The notes below the pieces were generated by a model, which was not told where the DNA came from, did not search any database, and worked only from the letters and a program-made list of their open reading frames with translations. A DNA stretch of 52,729 nucleotides from an uncultured Opitutaceae bacterium (GTDB lineage: Bacteria; Verrucomicrobiota; Verrucomicrobiia; Opitutales; Opitutaceae): positions 1 to 52,729 of the forward strand of contig CAISPT010000085.1 of NCBI GenBank assembly GCA_903887455.1, given 5' to 3'. Shown one piece after another: positions 8,902-17,917 of the stretch (the stretch's first letter is position 1; every line of letters starts with the position of its first letter). The translations under genes and the position numbers were made by a program.

Positions 8902-9399
8902 CTAGTCGAACTTGAATTGGATGTCCGCGACCAGGCGATGGCCCGCGCACTCGAACTCAAAGATGCTGCGGCTCGCTCCTTGGGGCGTGGAGACCCTCAG
9001 ACGGTTGCCCCTGACGATCGAGGGGAGGGAGAGCTTGCACGGATGGCCCAGGTCGCAAAGCCGGTTTTTGAATCCGCCCGCGGTCATGTTGGTGATCTCG
9101 CCGATAGCATCCTTCACGACGTCAGGGCCGTGCACCTCGACCTCGCCCCTGCTCATCCCGAGGATTTTTCCCGTCGCGAAGACGGCGAAGTCATCCGACA
9201 GGCCAAGGATGACGTTGCCGTTGATGCTCCCGACAAAACCGACCGTTCCGAGCATCTGCAGGCCCAGCTCCTCGGCCGGGTCCACCATCTTTCGCTTCAG
9301 CGCCACCTCCGTACGGATCATCCGATCGCACACATTGCGGACCGCGTTAACGATGGACTCCTCGATGACGGCGACGTCGATGGGTGTGGATTGGGACAT
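8902..9399 (-). CDS. cheX: Chemotaxis phosphatase CheX-like protein
   Basis: A 165-residue CheC/CheX-family protein. The family core is DAIGEITNMTAGGFKNRL, carrying the E-x-x-N-M active-site pair that positions water for hydrolysis of CheY aspartyl-phosphate. The N-terminal helix ESIVNAVRNVCDRMIRTEV and the strand block GTVGFVGSINGNVILGLSDDFAV fit CheX. CheX acts as a dimer on phosphorylated CheY-like receivers. No che operon surrounds it, so its partner receiver is not visible; it may serve a stand-alone response regulator. Confidence 0.8.
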   Translation of the reverse strand: MSQSTPIDVAVIEESIVNAVRNVCDRMIRTEVALKRKMVDPAEELGLQMLGTVGFVGSINGNVILGLSDDFAVFATGKILGMSRGEVEVHGPDVVKDAIGEITNMTAGGFKNRLCDLGHPCKLSLPSIVRGNRLRVSTPQGASRSIFEFECAGHRLVADIQFKFD

Positions 9400-9477
9400 A
9401 GGGCGGTCGAGGGGGGCAGTGTGGGCCTGCGGCCGCCGGAGTCGACCCCGCTTTTGCCGGGGACAGGCCGGGGGTCA

Positions 9478-11016
9478 CTAGCGCCCGGTGGGCCGGTCCG
9501 ACAGCCCGTAGCGGAGGGTCGGGGGTAAGTCGTTGGGGACGGCAGGGGGATCCAAGATCGCAATCAACCGGACCGAGATGTCCGAGGTCCGGAGCGCCGC
9601 CCGCTCCGCGGGCGTGAACCCCTCGTACTGGTAGGGCTCGTAGGAAAGGGCATGGGCCACCCGCAGGAGCGTGCGCCCCGGCGGCACGCCAATGACGCCC
9701 CTTATCGGGTAAAGCAGCTGGGCGTTCACCAGCACCAGGTCGGGCCGGGTCACCGGCTGGACCAGCACCTGGTAGAGGGAGCCCGAGACGCTCAGCGTCC
9801 TCTTTGGGTTCCCGTACTTCCTCAGCACCGCTATCTCCACCTCGCGCGGATAGACCCGCGTGAGATGCTCCGAGAAGGCGACCAGGAGGGAGGCGGCAAG
9901 GAGCGCGGCCACTGCGGCCTGCGCGGAGCGGCGGGGGCCTGCCAGGCGCTCCACGGCCCATCCGCCGAGGAGGCAGAGAAAGGGCACGAGCGCCTTCGTG
10001 GTCCTGCCGTAGACCACGAACGCCTTCAGGACGACCGAGAATAGAACGAGGGCGCCGTAGGCCGCAGCCAGGGCCGACAGCCACAGGCGCACGCGGCCCT
10101 CGAGCGGCCTGCGCCGCCAGAGGTCCGCCAGGAGCAGGCCCGCAATCAGGGCTGCGAGAGCGACTCCAAGAAGCCCCTCCGACTTGCCAAGGTATTCCCA
10201 AGGTAGCGACCAACCCTCGGCAAAAAGGCCCTGCGTGACCGTCCGGCTGAACACCAGCATGACCCTGAGATATTCGCCGCCACCCGCGGCAATTCCGACG
10301 GCCACCAGAAGAGCAAATCCCGCCACGGCGCCCACCGCCACAATGAGGACGCCGCGCAAGCGGCCCGCGGAGGTTCCAGTCAAGGCGACCGGCAAGCCGG
10401 CGAGAGGAACCAGAAACCAGTACCCGTTGTAGACCTCGTAGGTGGCAGCCGACAGCAGCCCGGCCGCTAGGAGCCTCCACGGGGTCCTGGGCCCGGACGC
10501 CATCAGGAGGGAACCCAGGGCGAGTGACAGGGCCGTGTCGTACTGCAGCAGATGCCGGCAGTAATAGAGGTTCGTGTTGGAGGCGGCCATCAGGCCGGCG
10601 GCCCAAAGCGCCTCGCGGCGCCCGGCGCCGGCGCGAAGCGCCAACCGGAAAACAAGGTAGATGTTGACGACCGAGGAGAGCGAGAGGGCGCACGCCGCCA
10701 GCGGCATCGAAAAATCGATATTCTCGGCACGAGACCAGTCCCCGTAGGGCGTGGCCTGGGCCGCCGCGTGTTGGAGCACCGTGAACACGGCGCCGATCCA
10801 CGGGAAAAGGGCATGCTTGGGCTGGGAGGCTACCCACTTGACGTCGGCCCAGTCTCCATGGGCCAGGGCTTGGTAAAGGCGGGTAACCCGCTCGTACCGG
10901 TTCTCGTCCCCGAGGAAATACTGTCCCCCGCTCAAGCAGAGCGACCACCTGAGCGCCACCGAAACGGCAATCAGGAGGTAGCCCACGATGCCAAAGCGCT
11001 GTGTTGGATTGGCCAT
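9478..11016 (-). CDS. Multi-spanning GT-C-like membrane protein
   Basis: A 512-residue protein with roughly ten or more hydrophobic helices. The start at 11016 gives MANPTQRFGIVGYLLIAVSVALRWSL; further upstream sequence is arginine-rich out-of-family read-through. After helix 1 comes GGQYFLGDENRYERV (D37-E38), an acidic pair in the first outer loop as in PMT/ArnT-type GT-C glycosyltransferases that use polyprenyl-linked sugars, and a C-terminal globular part follows. Family membership is inferred from this topology only. It is divergent from the SRPBCC gene. Confidence 0.5.
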   Translation of the reverse strand: MANPTQRFGIVGYLLIAVSVALRWSLCLSGGQYFLGDENRYERVTRLYQALAHGDWADVKWVASQPKHALFPWIGAVFTVLQHAAAQATPYGDWSRAENIDFSMPLAACALSLSSVVNIYLVFRLALRAGAGRREALWAAGLMAASNTNLYYCRHLLQYDTALSLALGSLLMASGPRTPWRLLAAGLLSAATYEVYNGYWFLVPLAGLPVALTGTSAGRLRGVLIVAVGAVAGFALLVAVGIAAGGGEYLRVMLVFSRTVTQGLFAEGWSLPWEYLGKSEGLLGVALAALIAGLLLADLWRRRPLEGRVRLWLSALAAAYGALVLFSVVLKAFVVYGRTTKALVPFLCLLGGWAVERLAGPRRSAQAAVAALLAASLLVAFSEHLTRVYPREVEIAVLRKYGNPKRTLSVSGSLYQVLVQPVTRPDLVLVNAQLLYPIRGVIGVPPGRTLLRVAHALSYEPYQYEGFTPAERAALRTSDISVRLIAILDPPAVPNDLPPTLRYGLSDRPTGR

Positions 11017-11140
11017 GCCCTGTGATCCCCGCCACACAAGCGCCGGCCGACGCCCGCGTCGACGCCGCATTTCGCGCACGGGCCCGCCGGCTCCGGCCCG
11101 AGGTTGCGGTTCGGCCCTGGGCATGGGAGAGTGCCGAGCA

Positions 11141-11590
11141 ATGATCCACACCCTGGAGCGCACGCTGTTCGTGAAGGCCGACCTGGCCCGGATTTGGGAT
11201 TTCTTTTCCAGCCCGAAGAACCTTGATGCCCTCACTCCACCCGAGCTGACCTTCGAGATCCTGGGTGAGCCGGGGCCCATGTACGCGGGTCAGGTGATCG
11301 GCTACAGGATTGGAATACTTCCCGGGGTCAAGGTTCGCTGGCTCACCGAGATCCGGCACGTCAGCCCGGGAAAGCTCTTTGTCGATGAGCAGAGGATCGG
11401 CCCTTACAAGCTCTGGTACCACGAGCATCATTTCGCGCCAAGGGACGGAGGGGTCGAGATGCGCGACAAGGTGACCTATGCGGTGGGCTTCGGTCCCCTG
11501 GGCGAGCTGGCCCATGCCCTCTGGATCAGGCGGCAGCTCGCCCGGATATTCGATTTCCGCGAACAAAGGGTCCGGGAACTCTTCGGGTAG
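11141..11590 (+). CDS. SRPBCC family ligand-binding protein
   Basis: A 149-residue START/Bet-v1-like (SRPBCC) protein. The start at 11141 gives MIHTLERTLFVKADLARIWDFFSSPKNLDALTP, the classic strand plus helix opening of this fold. GPYKLWYHEHHF and VTYAVGFGPLG are conserved in a subgroup of polyketide-cyclase-like proteins often found beside NAD-dependent epimerases. Such proteins bind hydrophobic ligands in a central cavity; the ligand is unknown. It is followed 25 bp later by the deaminase gene. Confidence 0.75.
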   Translation: MIHTLERTLFVKADLARIWDFFSSPKNLDALTPPELTFEILGEPGPMYAGQVIGYRIGILPGVKVRWLTEIRHVSPGKLFVDEQRIGPYKLWYHEHHFAPRDGGVEMRDKVTYAVGFGPLGELAHALWIRRQLARIFDFREQRVRELFG

Positions 11591-11615
11591 GCCCCGTTCC
11601 TGCTTCCCCCGGACC

Positions 11616-12122
11616 ATGCACCCCGATACAGCGAGCGAGGTCCCCAGCGACCGGGATCACGCGTTCCTGCGCAGGACGTTCGCTTTGGCCGCCGCATCCC
11701 GCGCCTCGGGCAAGCACCCCTTCGGGGCGATGGTTGTCGGCGCCGATGGCTCCGTGATATCGGAGGCCGGAAACAACTCCCTCCCACCCGACGGCGACCC
11801 CACGCAGCACGCGGAGGTGCTCGCCGCGGCGAAGGCCGCGCGCCTATTGTCCCCGTCCGTCCTTGCCGGCGCGACGCTCTACACGAGCGCCGAGCCGTGC
11901 TGCATGTGCTCGGGGGCCATCTACTGGTGCAATATCGGCAGGGTCGTCTACGCGCTTTCGGAGGAGCGCCTGCTCGCACTCACGGGCAGCCACCCCGAGA
12001 ACCCCACGCTGGCACTCTCCTGCCGCAGGGTCTTCGCGAGCGGCCAGCATGGGGTGAAAGTGACCGGTCCTCTCCTTGAGGACGAGGCCGCGGCAGTCCA
12101 TGCTGGATTCTGGGTAAGGTAG
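11616..12122 (+). CDS. Nucleoside/nucleobase deaminase, zinc-dependent
   Basis: A 168-residue cytidine-deaminase-fold enzyme. Zinc ligands and proton shuttle are visible: QHAEV (His65, Glu67) and PCCMC (Cys95, Cys98). FGAMVVGADGSVISEAGN and GAIYWCNIGRVVYAL match the guanine deaminase/tRNA-adenosine-deaminase branch. The next gene makes XMP from xanthine, so guanine deamination to xanthine is an attractive role, inferred from context. An alternative is a related purine or pterin deaminase. Length fits GuaD-type enzymes (~155-165 residues). Confidence 0.75.
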   Translation: MHPDTASEVPSDRDHAFLRRTFALAAASRASGKHPFGAMVVGADGSVISEAGNNSLPPDGDPTQHAEVLAAAKAARLLSPSVLAGATLYTSAEPCCMCSGAIYWCNIGRVVYALSEERLLALTGSHPENPTLALSCRRVFASGQHGVKVTGPLLEDEAAAVHAGFWVR

Positions 12123-12240
12123 CGGCGGGCTCCGGCCCTTAGGTTGCTCTTGGACCGAGGGTTGCCCCAATTTAGGCGTCGCGAGCGGATTTCGGCCCGA
12201 ACGGAGTTGATCGCCGGTTGCCGATCCCCCAGCCTTTCGC

Positions 12241-12759
12241 ATGGCCCGTTCAAATTACGAGGACGAGATTATCATCTCATGGGTGGAACTGCACCGTGAC
12301 GCGCGCTATCTCTCCGAGCAACTCCACGCCAAGGGCTCCTGGAAGGGGATTATCGCGATTACCCGCGGGGGACTTGTGCCGGCGGCCCTTGTCGCCCGCG
12401 AGCTCGACATCCGACTTGTGGACACGATCTGCGTCACCAGCTACATGAAATCGGAGACGGGCGGTGCCGAGCAGGTGCGCGCCGACGTGAAGATCCTGAA
12501 GGGTGTCGCCGGCGACGGCGAGGGCTACCTGCTGATCGACGACCTTGTCGACTCCGGGCGGACGGCGCAGGTCGTCCGGCAGCTTCTGCCCAAGGCCCAT
12601 TTCGCGACCCTCTACGCCAAGCCGGCCGGGCGGCCGATCGTCGACACCTACGTGAAGGAGTTCAAGCAGACCAAGTGGATCTTCTTCCCCTGGGACATCG
12701 AGTACAAGTTCGCCCTGCCCATCAAGGACGGCGGGAGGACTGCAGCCGGTCCGTCCTAA
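12241..12759 (+). CDS. gpt: Xanthine(-guanine) phosphoribosyltransferase
   Basis: A 172-residue type I phosphoribosyltransferase that transfers ribose-5-phosphate from PRPP to xanthine or guanine. The PRPP-binding motif LLIDDLVDSGRT lies at 97-108, and the N-terminal ITRGGLVPAALVARELDIR and the C-terminal KWIFFPWDIEYKF are typical of Gpt. The start at 12241 gives a standard N-terminus. The purine deaminase gene upstream (118-bp gap) suggests a salvage route guanine to xanthine to XMP. It overlaps the convergent phosphatase gene by 4 bp at the stop codons. Confidence 0.9.
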   Translation: MARSNYEDEIIISWVELHRDARYLSEQLHAKGSWKGIIAITRGGLVPAALVARELDIRLVDTICVTSYMKSETGGAEQVRADVKILKGVAGDGEGYLLIDDLVDSGRTAQVVRQLLPKAHFATLYAKPAGRPIVDTYVKEFKQTKWIFFPWDIEYKFALPIKDGGRTAAGPS

Positions 12760-13349
12760 GCGGACGGTCCCCAAGGGGACCGGTTCCAGAGCGAAATCAC
12801 CCGCGATGGGCGGTCGGCGTGCTCGTGGGAGAGGATGCCGAAGCAGGCCGTGTCGATTTGCAGGTGCTCGCCGAAGCTCGCTTCCTGCCCCACCCACCGG
12901 GCCGCAAGGACCCGGGAAAAATGGCCATGCGTGAAGAGCGCCACCGAGCCCTCAAGGCCGAGAAGCCTCGCCACCACGCGGTCGGCCCGGGCACCAACAG
13001 CGGAAGCCGTCTCCCCTCCGGGGCAGCCGTCCCGGAAAAGCTGCCATCCCTGCACCGCCGCGCGGATCTCGGCCGTTGTGAGGCCCTCGTAGTCGCCGTA
13101 GTCCCACTCCGCCAGGTCCGGGTCCGTTTCGCGCAGGCGGCCCAGGCCCGCGAGCTCACAGGTCCTCGCCGCCCTCAGCCGCGGGCTTGAGAACACGCGG
13201 GAAAGCGACACGCCCCCGAAAATCCGGGACAGGAGCGCGGCATCGGACTCGCCCCGGGCCGAGAGCCCCACGTCGGTCCGGCCGGTGTGCCGGCCCGACC
13301 TCGACCATTCGGTTTCCCCGTGACGCACGATGTAGACACGCTCGACCAT
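12756..13349 (-). CDS. Histidine phosphatase family protein (phosphoglycerate-mutase-like)
   Basis: A 197-residue branch-1 histidine phosphatase. The phosphate-accepting motif VRHGETEWS (RHG at 9-11) and the second histidine block ALFTHGHFSRVLAAR are present, together with VFSSPRLRAARTCELAG, which supplies the second arginine. The family covers cobalamin phosphatase, acid phosphatases and phosphoglycerate mutases; the lack of mutase-specific insertions favours a phosphatase of unknown substrate. GGETASAVGARADRVVARLL matches small-molecule phosphatases such as YhfR/GpmB. Confidence 0.8.
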   Translation of the reverse strand: MVERVYIVRHGETEWSRSGRHTGRTDVGLSARGESDAALLSRIFGGVSLSRVFSSPRLRAARTCELAGLGRLRETDPDLAEWDYGDYEGLTTAEIRAAVQGWQLFRDGCPGGETASAVGARADRVVARLLGLEGSVALFTHGHFSRVLAARWVGQEASFGEHLQIDTACFGILSHEHADRPSRVISLWNRSPWGPSA

Positions 13350-13392
13350 GGGGCAACGCTATGGGGCCCCGGCCCCCGGGGTCGACACCGCT

Positions 13393-14382
13393 CTACGCAT
13401 CCTTTCTCGGCCTGAAGGAGGACGTCGCCGCCAGCTTCTCCCAGAGCGCGCGCTCCTCCGGGCTCGAGGTTTCCGGCACCCGGATCGCAACCACGGCGTA
13501 AAGGTCCCCCCTCGCGCCACCCTCCCGGGGAAGACCGAGGCCCCGGAGCCTAAGGCGGCTACCGGAGGAGGTGTGCGGCGGAACCTTTAGCGAGGTTGCC
13601 CCGTCAAGTGCGGGCACCTTGGCCTGGACGCCGAGAACGGCCTCCCAAGGCGCGAGGTCCAAGTCGTAGAAGAGGTCGCAGCCCTCAACCGTGAAGTCGG
13701 GATGCCTCGCGAGCTTCACCCTGAGGTAGAGGTCGCCGGTGTGCCCGCCTCCGAACCCAGGACTGCCCTGCCCGGCCAGGCGGATCCTCTGCCCCTCGTG
13801 TACCCCTGCGGGGATCTTGACCTGATAGGTGTCGGACCGCGGCGGCCCGCCGCCCTCGTCCGCGCGCCTCAGGGTCACCTTGCGCCTGGACCCCTTGAGC
13901 GCCTCCTCGAGCGTCACAAGGATGTCCGCCTCGACGTCGCGGCCGGGTTGCGCGTACTCGGTCCCATAGTCTCCGTCCTCCTCCGGGTGCCCGGGAAACG
14001 GGCCCCGGCCCGCCCGGCCCCCGCTGCCAAAGAAGGACTCGAAGAAGTCGCTGAAACCTGTGCCGCCGAACTCGAAGTCCACGTTGGGGCCCGCCGCCGT
14101 CCCTCGACGGCGGAAGCCCTGCCCGGCCCGCGAGCCCGCTGCCGCGCCCCCGTCCTGCCAGTTGGCGCCGAGCTCGTCGTAGCGTCGGCGTTTTTCGGGG
14201 TCGCCCAGCACCTCGTAGGCCTCATTCAAGTCCTTGAACTTGGCCTCGCCGGTCACCTTGTTCTTGGCGACGTCGGGATGATGGATGCGGGCTAGCTTGC
14301 GGAACGCCTGCTTGATCTCCTCGGCAGTCGCGGTCTTAGGGACCCCGAGTGTCGCGTAATAGTCTTTGTATTCTAGGCCCAT
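13393..14382 (-). CDS. cbpA: DnaJ-class co-chaperone, CbpA type
   Basis: A 329-residue J-protein. The J domain is at 1-70 with HPD at 35-37 (stimulates DnaK ATPase), followed by a Gly/Phe-rich linker (about 85-130) and two C-terminal substrate-binding barrels (VEADILVTLEEALKGSRRKV and later). There is no CxxCxGxG zinc region, so it is CbpA-like rather than DnaJ proper. GRDVEADILVTLEEA and GDLYLRVKLARHPDFTVEGCDLFYDLDLAPWEAVLG are typical of this class. No dnaK or grpE is adjacent. It is probably a stress-related partner for DnaK. Confidence 0.9.
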   Translation of the reverse strand: MGLEYKDYYATLGVPKTATAEEIKQAFRKLARIHHPDVAKNKVTGEAKFKDLNEAYEVLGDPEKRRRYDELGANWQDGGAAAGSRAGQGFRRRGTAAGPNVDFEFGGTGFSDFFESFFGSGGRAGRGPFPGHPEEDGDYGTEYAQPGRDVEADILVTLEEALKGSRRKVTLRRADEGGGPPRSDTYQVKIPAGVHEGQRIRLAGQGSPGFGGGHTGDLYLRVKLARHPDFTVEGCDLFYDLDLAPWEAVLGVQAKVPALDGATSLKVPPHTSSGSRLRLRGLGLPREGGARGDLYAVVAIRVPETSSPEERALWEKLAATSSFRPRKDA

Positions 14383-14449
14383 GGATGTGGCTTGATGCCC
14401 ATAATCTACACGGCGCGCCGCGAATCACAACCCCGGCAGAGAACCCCGG

Positions 14450-16432
14450 CTACTTTGACGGAAGCCGGTCGATCCGCTCCCAATACCCGATGGAGAAGTC
14501 CCGGTCGTTGCCGTAGCAGTGGTGCCAGAAATACCGCGCCTTGATCTGATCATTGAGCGGGAGGAACCGCGAGTTGTGGTCGACGTTGTCCCTCGGCAGC
14601 CACAGGACGTACCTGACGTTGTTGTGGAGGAGCCAACCCAGGGGATCAGGCAGCGCGTTCGAGTAGAACTGGTTCATCTGGGCAAGGCGCTGGTTCACGT
14701 CGATGAACCCACCCCTCCAGGTGGCCTCGAGCCAGGGCCATCCCAGGAGACTCTGCTTGCCCGAGAACAGCGTCACCGCAGGCGACTCGGTATTGGCCAT
14801 GACAAGACCGCTCTCGATCGTCACGCCGTCCGGCCTGCTCGAGAGGTCCATGATCATGTTGGCGATGACGATGTCCTTCTGGATCCATGCGGCACCCGAC
14901 AACTGCCCCATGTCCTCCTTGCGCATGCCGATGTACTGCCTTCCAAGGTCGTAGGCGAACGACAGGCAGGGCAGCAACATCAGGAGGGTCCCGTAGCGCG
15001 CGACTCGCGAGCGAGAGCCCAGGTTCAGGGAGCCGAGGGTCAGGACGACGCCGGCGTAGATCCACTGCCACCATTTGAGGGTCGAATTGAAGCGGACCCA
15101 GGGGCCGCCGTAGATGTCGTGGTTGTAAAGGAACTCCGAGGTCGCCAGGGCGACCGCCCAGACGACCACGAGATAGAGGGCGAGCGTCCGCCGCTCACGC
15201 TCGAGGAGCGCGAGCAGCAGGATGCCGACCACGGGCCAGAAGGTGAGCAGCCAACCGAGGATTGGGGTGTGGTCGCCAGCCGCCGTGAGCCGGATGGCGG
15301 CGTTGTCCCCGATCGCCTGCTGGGTGAAATCGATCAGGAAGGGGTACTCTAGGGCTGTGGCGACCACACCGCCCAGCAGGGCCGGGGCCACCCAGGACCT
15401 GTCGCCCCTCAGGAAGGCGCTCGCAAACCAGCCGCCGACCAGGAGCAGCTGGAACGGGACGATCCAGGCGTTGGAGATGAAGGCCACGGGAAGGGTGGCC
15501 GCAAGGATTAGGCTGTTCGCGCGCCGCTCGCGCCCGTCGGCTCCGGTCTCTTGCGCGGCGATCAGCGCGGCGGCAAGGGCGAGGAGCACGAAGCCGGCCA
15601 GGGGCGGGTGGAAATCCCCCTTGGTCAGGAAGAAGCTGAAGGGCTCCATCGGAAGGTCGAGCGCTTCGTGTCCGGGCTTGGCCATCCACCCGGAAACGGC
15701 GTGCCCGAGAGCGGTCAGGTTGTCGTGCACGATCGCGCCCCCGAGGAACCGGACCTCGTCCGTCGGGTAGGGATTGTGGATAAGGAAATGGGCCGCGACG
15801 ACCACCCCGTTGCCGCCGACAAGGAGCGAGGCCGCAATAATCCAGAGACCCGGCCGCCACGGGCACAGGAGGGTGACGCAGCGGCCCGCAAGCATAGTGA
15901 AGAGCCCGACCAGGCAGCAGAAGGCCAGGTGGTAGCTGAGCCCGGGGCCGATGCACAGGACGCGGCCCATCAGAGCGGCCCCGTAGTGCTGGAAACTGTA
16001 GTAGCAGTTCGCCGGGAAGTTGGCCAACCAGAGGTCGGGCGGCGGCAGGCGCCCCCCGCGCATATAGGTGACAATGAACCCGTAGTTGGGCATCTTGTCC
16101 TCACTGAAATCGATGTTGGGAAAGGCATAGCGCCACGTCATGCAGTAGGCGAAGCCGAGGAGGAACAGCGCTTCGCCCGGGAGGTTGGCCCTCAGGGTGG
16201 CGCGGTTGCGCCACATGAGCCAGAGGGAGCCGAGCGTCGTCAGCGGAAGGACGGGGGGCTTCGGCCCGAACGGGACGAAATGCTCGATGAAGAAGCCGAT
16301 GAGGCAGATCCCGATGATCCCCGCCGCCCGCGCGACCGCATAGTCGCCGACCCAACGCCGCGCGGCCAACCCAAGGCCCGTGAGGTTGATCCAGAGGGCC
16401 GCGATCGCCAAACTTAGGTATACCAGCGACAT
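14450..16432 (-). CDS. Large DUF2298-like membrane protein
   Basis: A 660-residue protein with about a dozen membrane helices. The start at 16432 gives MSLVYLSLAIAALWINLTGLGL, a natural first helix. The block NIDFSEDKMPNYGFIVTYMRGGRLPPPDLWLANFPANCYYSF contains the acidic first-loop region and consecutive tyrosines resembling DUF2298/YYY-type GT-C-like proteins. A globular C-terminus (from ~520) includes WLEATWRGGFIDVNQRLAQM. Activity is unknown; a polyprenyl-linked sugar transferase is plausible. The 140-bp upstream gap is shared with the divergent MFS gene. Confidence 0.55.
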   Translation of the reverse strand: MSLVYLSLAIAALWINLTGLGLAARRWVGDYAVARAAGIIGICLIGFFIEHFVPFGPKPPVLPLTTLGSLWLMWRNRATLRANLPGEALFLLGFAYCMTWRYAFPNIDFSEDKMPNYGFIVTYMRGGRLPPPDLWLANFPANCYYSFQHYGAALMGRVLCIGPGLSYHLAFCCLVGLFTMLAGRCVTLLCPWRPGLWIIAASLLVGGNGVVVAAHFLIHNPYPTDEVRFLGGAIVHDNLTALGHAVSGWMAKPGHEALDLPMEPFSFFLTKGDFHPPLAGFVLLALAAALIAAQETGADGRERRANSLILAATLPVAFISNAWIVPFQLLLVGGWFASAFLRGDRSWVAPALLGGVVATALEYPFLIDFTQQAIGDNAAIRLTAAGDHTPILGWLLTFWPVVGILLLALLERERRTLALYLVVVWAVALATSEFLYNHDIYGGPWVRFNSTLKWWQWIYAGVVLTLGSLNLGSRSRVARYGTLLMLLPCLSFAYDLGRQYIGMRKEDMGQLSGAAWIQKDIVIANMIMDLSSRPDGVTIESGLVMANTESPAVTLFSGKQSLLGWPWLEATWRGGFIDVNQRLAQMNQFYSNALPDPLGWLLHNNVRYVLWLPRDNVDHNSRFLPLNDQIKARYFWHHCYGNDRDFSIGYWERIDRLPSK

Positions 16433-16572
16433 CCCCAAAAAAGTTGCCCGCCGGGAAGGCCCCAAGCGAGCCTTGAGTTGGAGCACCGCCGGGCGGCGCC
16501 ACCGCGGCCCCGCCCGACCAGGAAAACACAACCTTTGCAAATTTCCGCGACCGCCGATGGTCTTTCCCGCGC

Positions 16573-17883
16573 ATGCCCCCCACCCCGAGCGCCCAGGTTC
16601 CCCGACGCCGCTGGGCCGTCGGGATCCTCCTTGGGTCGGGCGTCCTCGTGAGCTTCCTGGACCGGGTGAGCCTCTCGGCGGCCGCGCCCCAGCTCACGCG
16701 CGAGCTCGGCCTGGATCCCGCCCAGCTCGGAATCCTCTTCAGCTCGTTCCTCTGGTGCTACGCCCTGCTCCAGGTGCCCGTGGGGGTCGTCGTCGACCGG
16801 ATTGGCGTCACCCGGGTCGGCCGCTGGGGGTCGATCCTCTGGTCCCTGGCCTCGCTCGCCACCGCCTTTGCGGGAGGGTTCGGTGGGATCCTGGCGGCGC
16901 GGATCGTGCTTGGGATCGCCGAGGCTCCCAGTTTTCCCGCCGTTTCGAAGGCGACGGGACACTGGTTCCCCAGGGCGGAGCGCGCCCGGGCCACCTCGAT
17001 CTTCGACGCGGCGGCCAAGTTCTCCAACGTGATAGGGGTGCCGCTCGTGGCCTTCATCGTCGTGCGGTGCGGGTGGCGGTGGGGCTTCGGCGTCACCGCC
17101 GCGATCAGCTTCGCCTACTTCGTGGCGTTCTGCCTGCTCTACCGCGATCCGGGGGCCGATACCGCGCTCAGTGCCGAGGAGCTCGCGTACATCCGCTCCG
17201 GGGGGAGCGTCCCCGAGGGACAGTCCGGATCCGGCACAGCCGCCATGCTCGGCTACCTGCTTCGGCAGCCGAAGGTCTGGGGACTCGCGATCGGATTCGG
17301 GGCCTATGGCTACTCGTTCTACCTCTTCCTGACCTGGCTGCCGGAGTACCTGGTGAGCACCCACGGGATGACGCTCCTGAAGTCCGCGGGCTACACGGCG
17401 ACCCCGTGGGCGTTCGCGACCCTCACAGACCTCGCGGTGGGCGGCTACCTTGTGGACGCCCTGATTTCCAGGGGATGCGACGAGACCCGGGTTCGCAAGA
17501 CGGTCCTAGTGACCGGCATGCTCTTCGGTCTCGCGATCATGGGAGCCACGCGGACCTCCGACCCGTTCTGGGCGACATTCTGGATCAGCCTCTCCCTGGG
17601 CGGGCTTGCCGCCGCCGCACCCGTGGGCTGGTCGATCCCCTCCCTGATCGGGCCCAAGGGCGGCGTCGGGGCGGTCGGGGGCATCATGAACTTCGCCGTG
17701 AACGTGATGGGCATCGCCGCCCCCATCGCGACGGGCTTCATCGTGAGGACCACCCACTCATTCGCGGGCGCCTTCATGGCCGCGGCGTGCATCCTGCTGG
17801 TGGGGGCCTGCGCCTTCGCGTTCCTCCTGGGCCGTATCGAGACCCTCCCGGGTCCGGGAGCCCGCGCGGGGGGCGGGCATTGA
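16573..17883 (+). CDS. MFS transporter, ACS (anion:cation symporter) type
   Basis: A 436-residue 12-helix carrier. Helix 1 ends FLDRVSLSAAAPQLTRELGLDPAQLGILFSSF, characteristic of the hexuronate/glucarate/tartrate (ACS) group of MFS transporters. The loop 2-3 motif is VVDRIGVTRVGRWGSILWS, followed by GIAEAPSFPAVSKATGHWFPRAERARA. It is the first gene of a rightward unit with ridA, a creatininase-like pseudo-enzyme and a creatininase (34 bp, 4 bp and -4 bp spacing), so it probably imports the substrate of that pathway, most likely an organic anion or small amide. Confidence 0.85.
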   Translation: MPPTPSAQVPRRRWAVGILLGSGVLVSFLDRVSLSAAAPQLTRELGLDPAQLGILFSSFLWCYALLQVPVGVVVDRIGVTRVGRWGSILWSLASLATAFAGGFGGILAARIVLGIAEAPSFPAVSKATGHWFPRAERARATSIFDAAAKFSNVIGVPLVAFIVVRCGWRWGFGVTAAISFAYFVAFCLLYRDPGADTALSAEELAYIRSGGSVPEGQSGSGTAAMLGYLLRQPKVWGLAIGFGAYGYSFYLFLTWLPEYLVSTHGMTLLKSAGYTATPWAFATLTDLAVGGYLVDALISRGCDETRVRKTVLVTGMLFGLAIMGATRTSDPFWATFWISLSLGGLAAAAPVGWSIPSLIGPKGGVGAVGGIMNFAVNVMGIAAPIATGFIVRTTHSFAGAFMAAACILLVGACAFAFLLGRIETLPGPGARAGGGH

Positions 17884-17917
17884 CCCTGGAAAGCCGCACC
17901 CACAAAAGAAAGCCACC

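Noticed and set aside
9347-11617. 756-codon leftward frame overlapping the GT-C-like gene
   Set aside because: Arg/Gly-rich shadow without membrane or family features; the chosen frame has clear hydrophobic helices.
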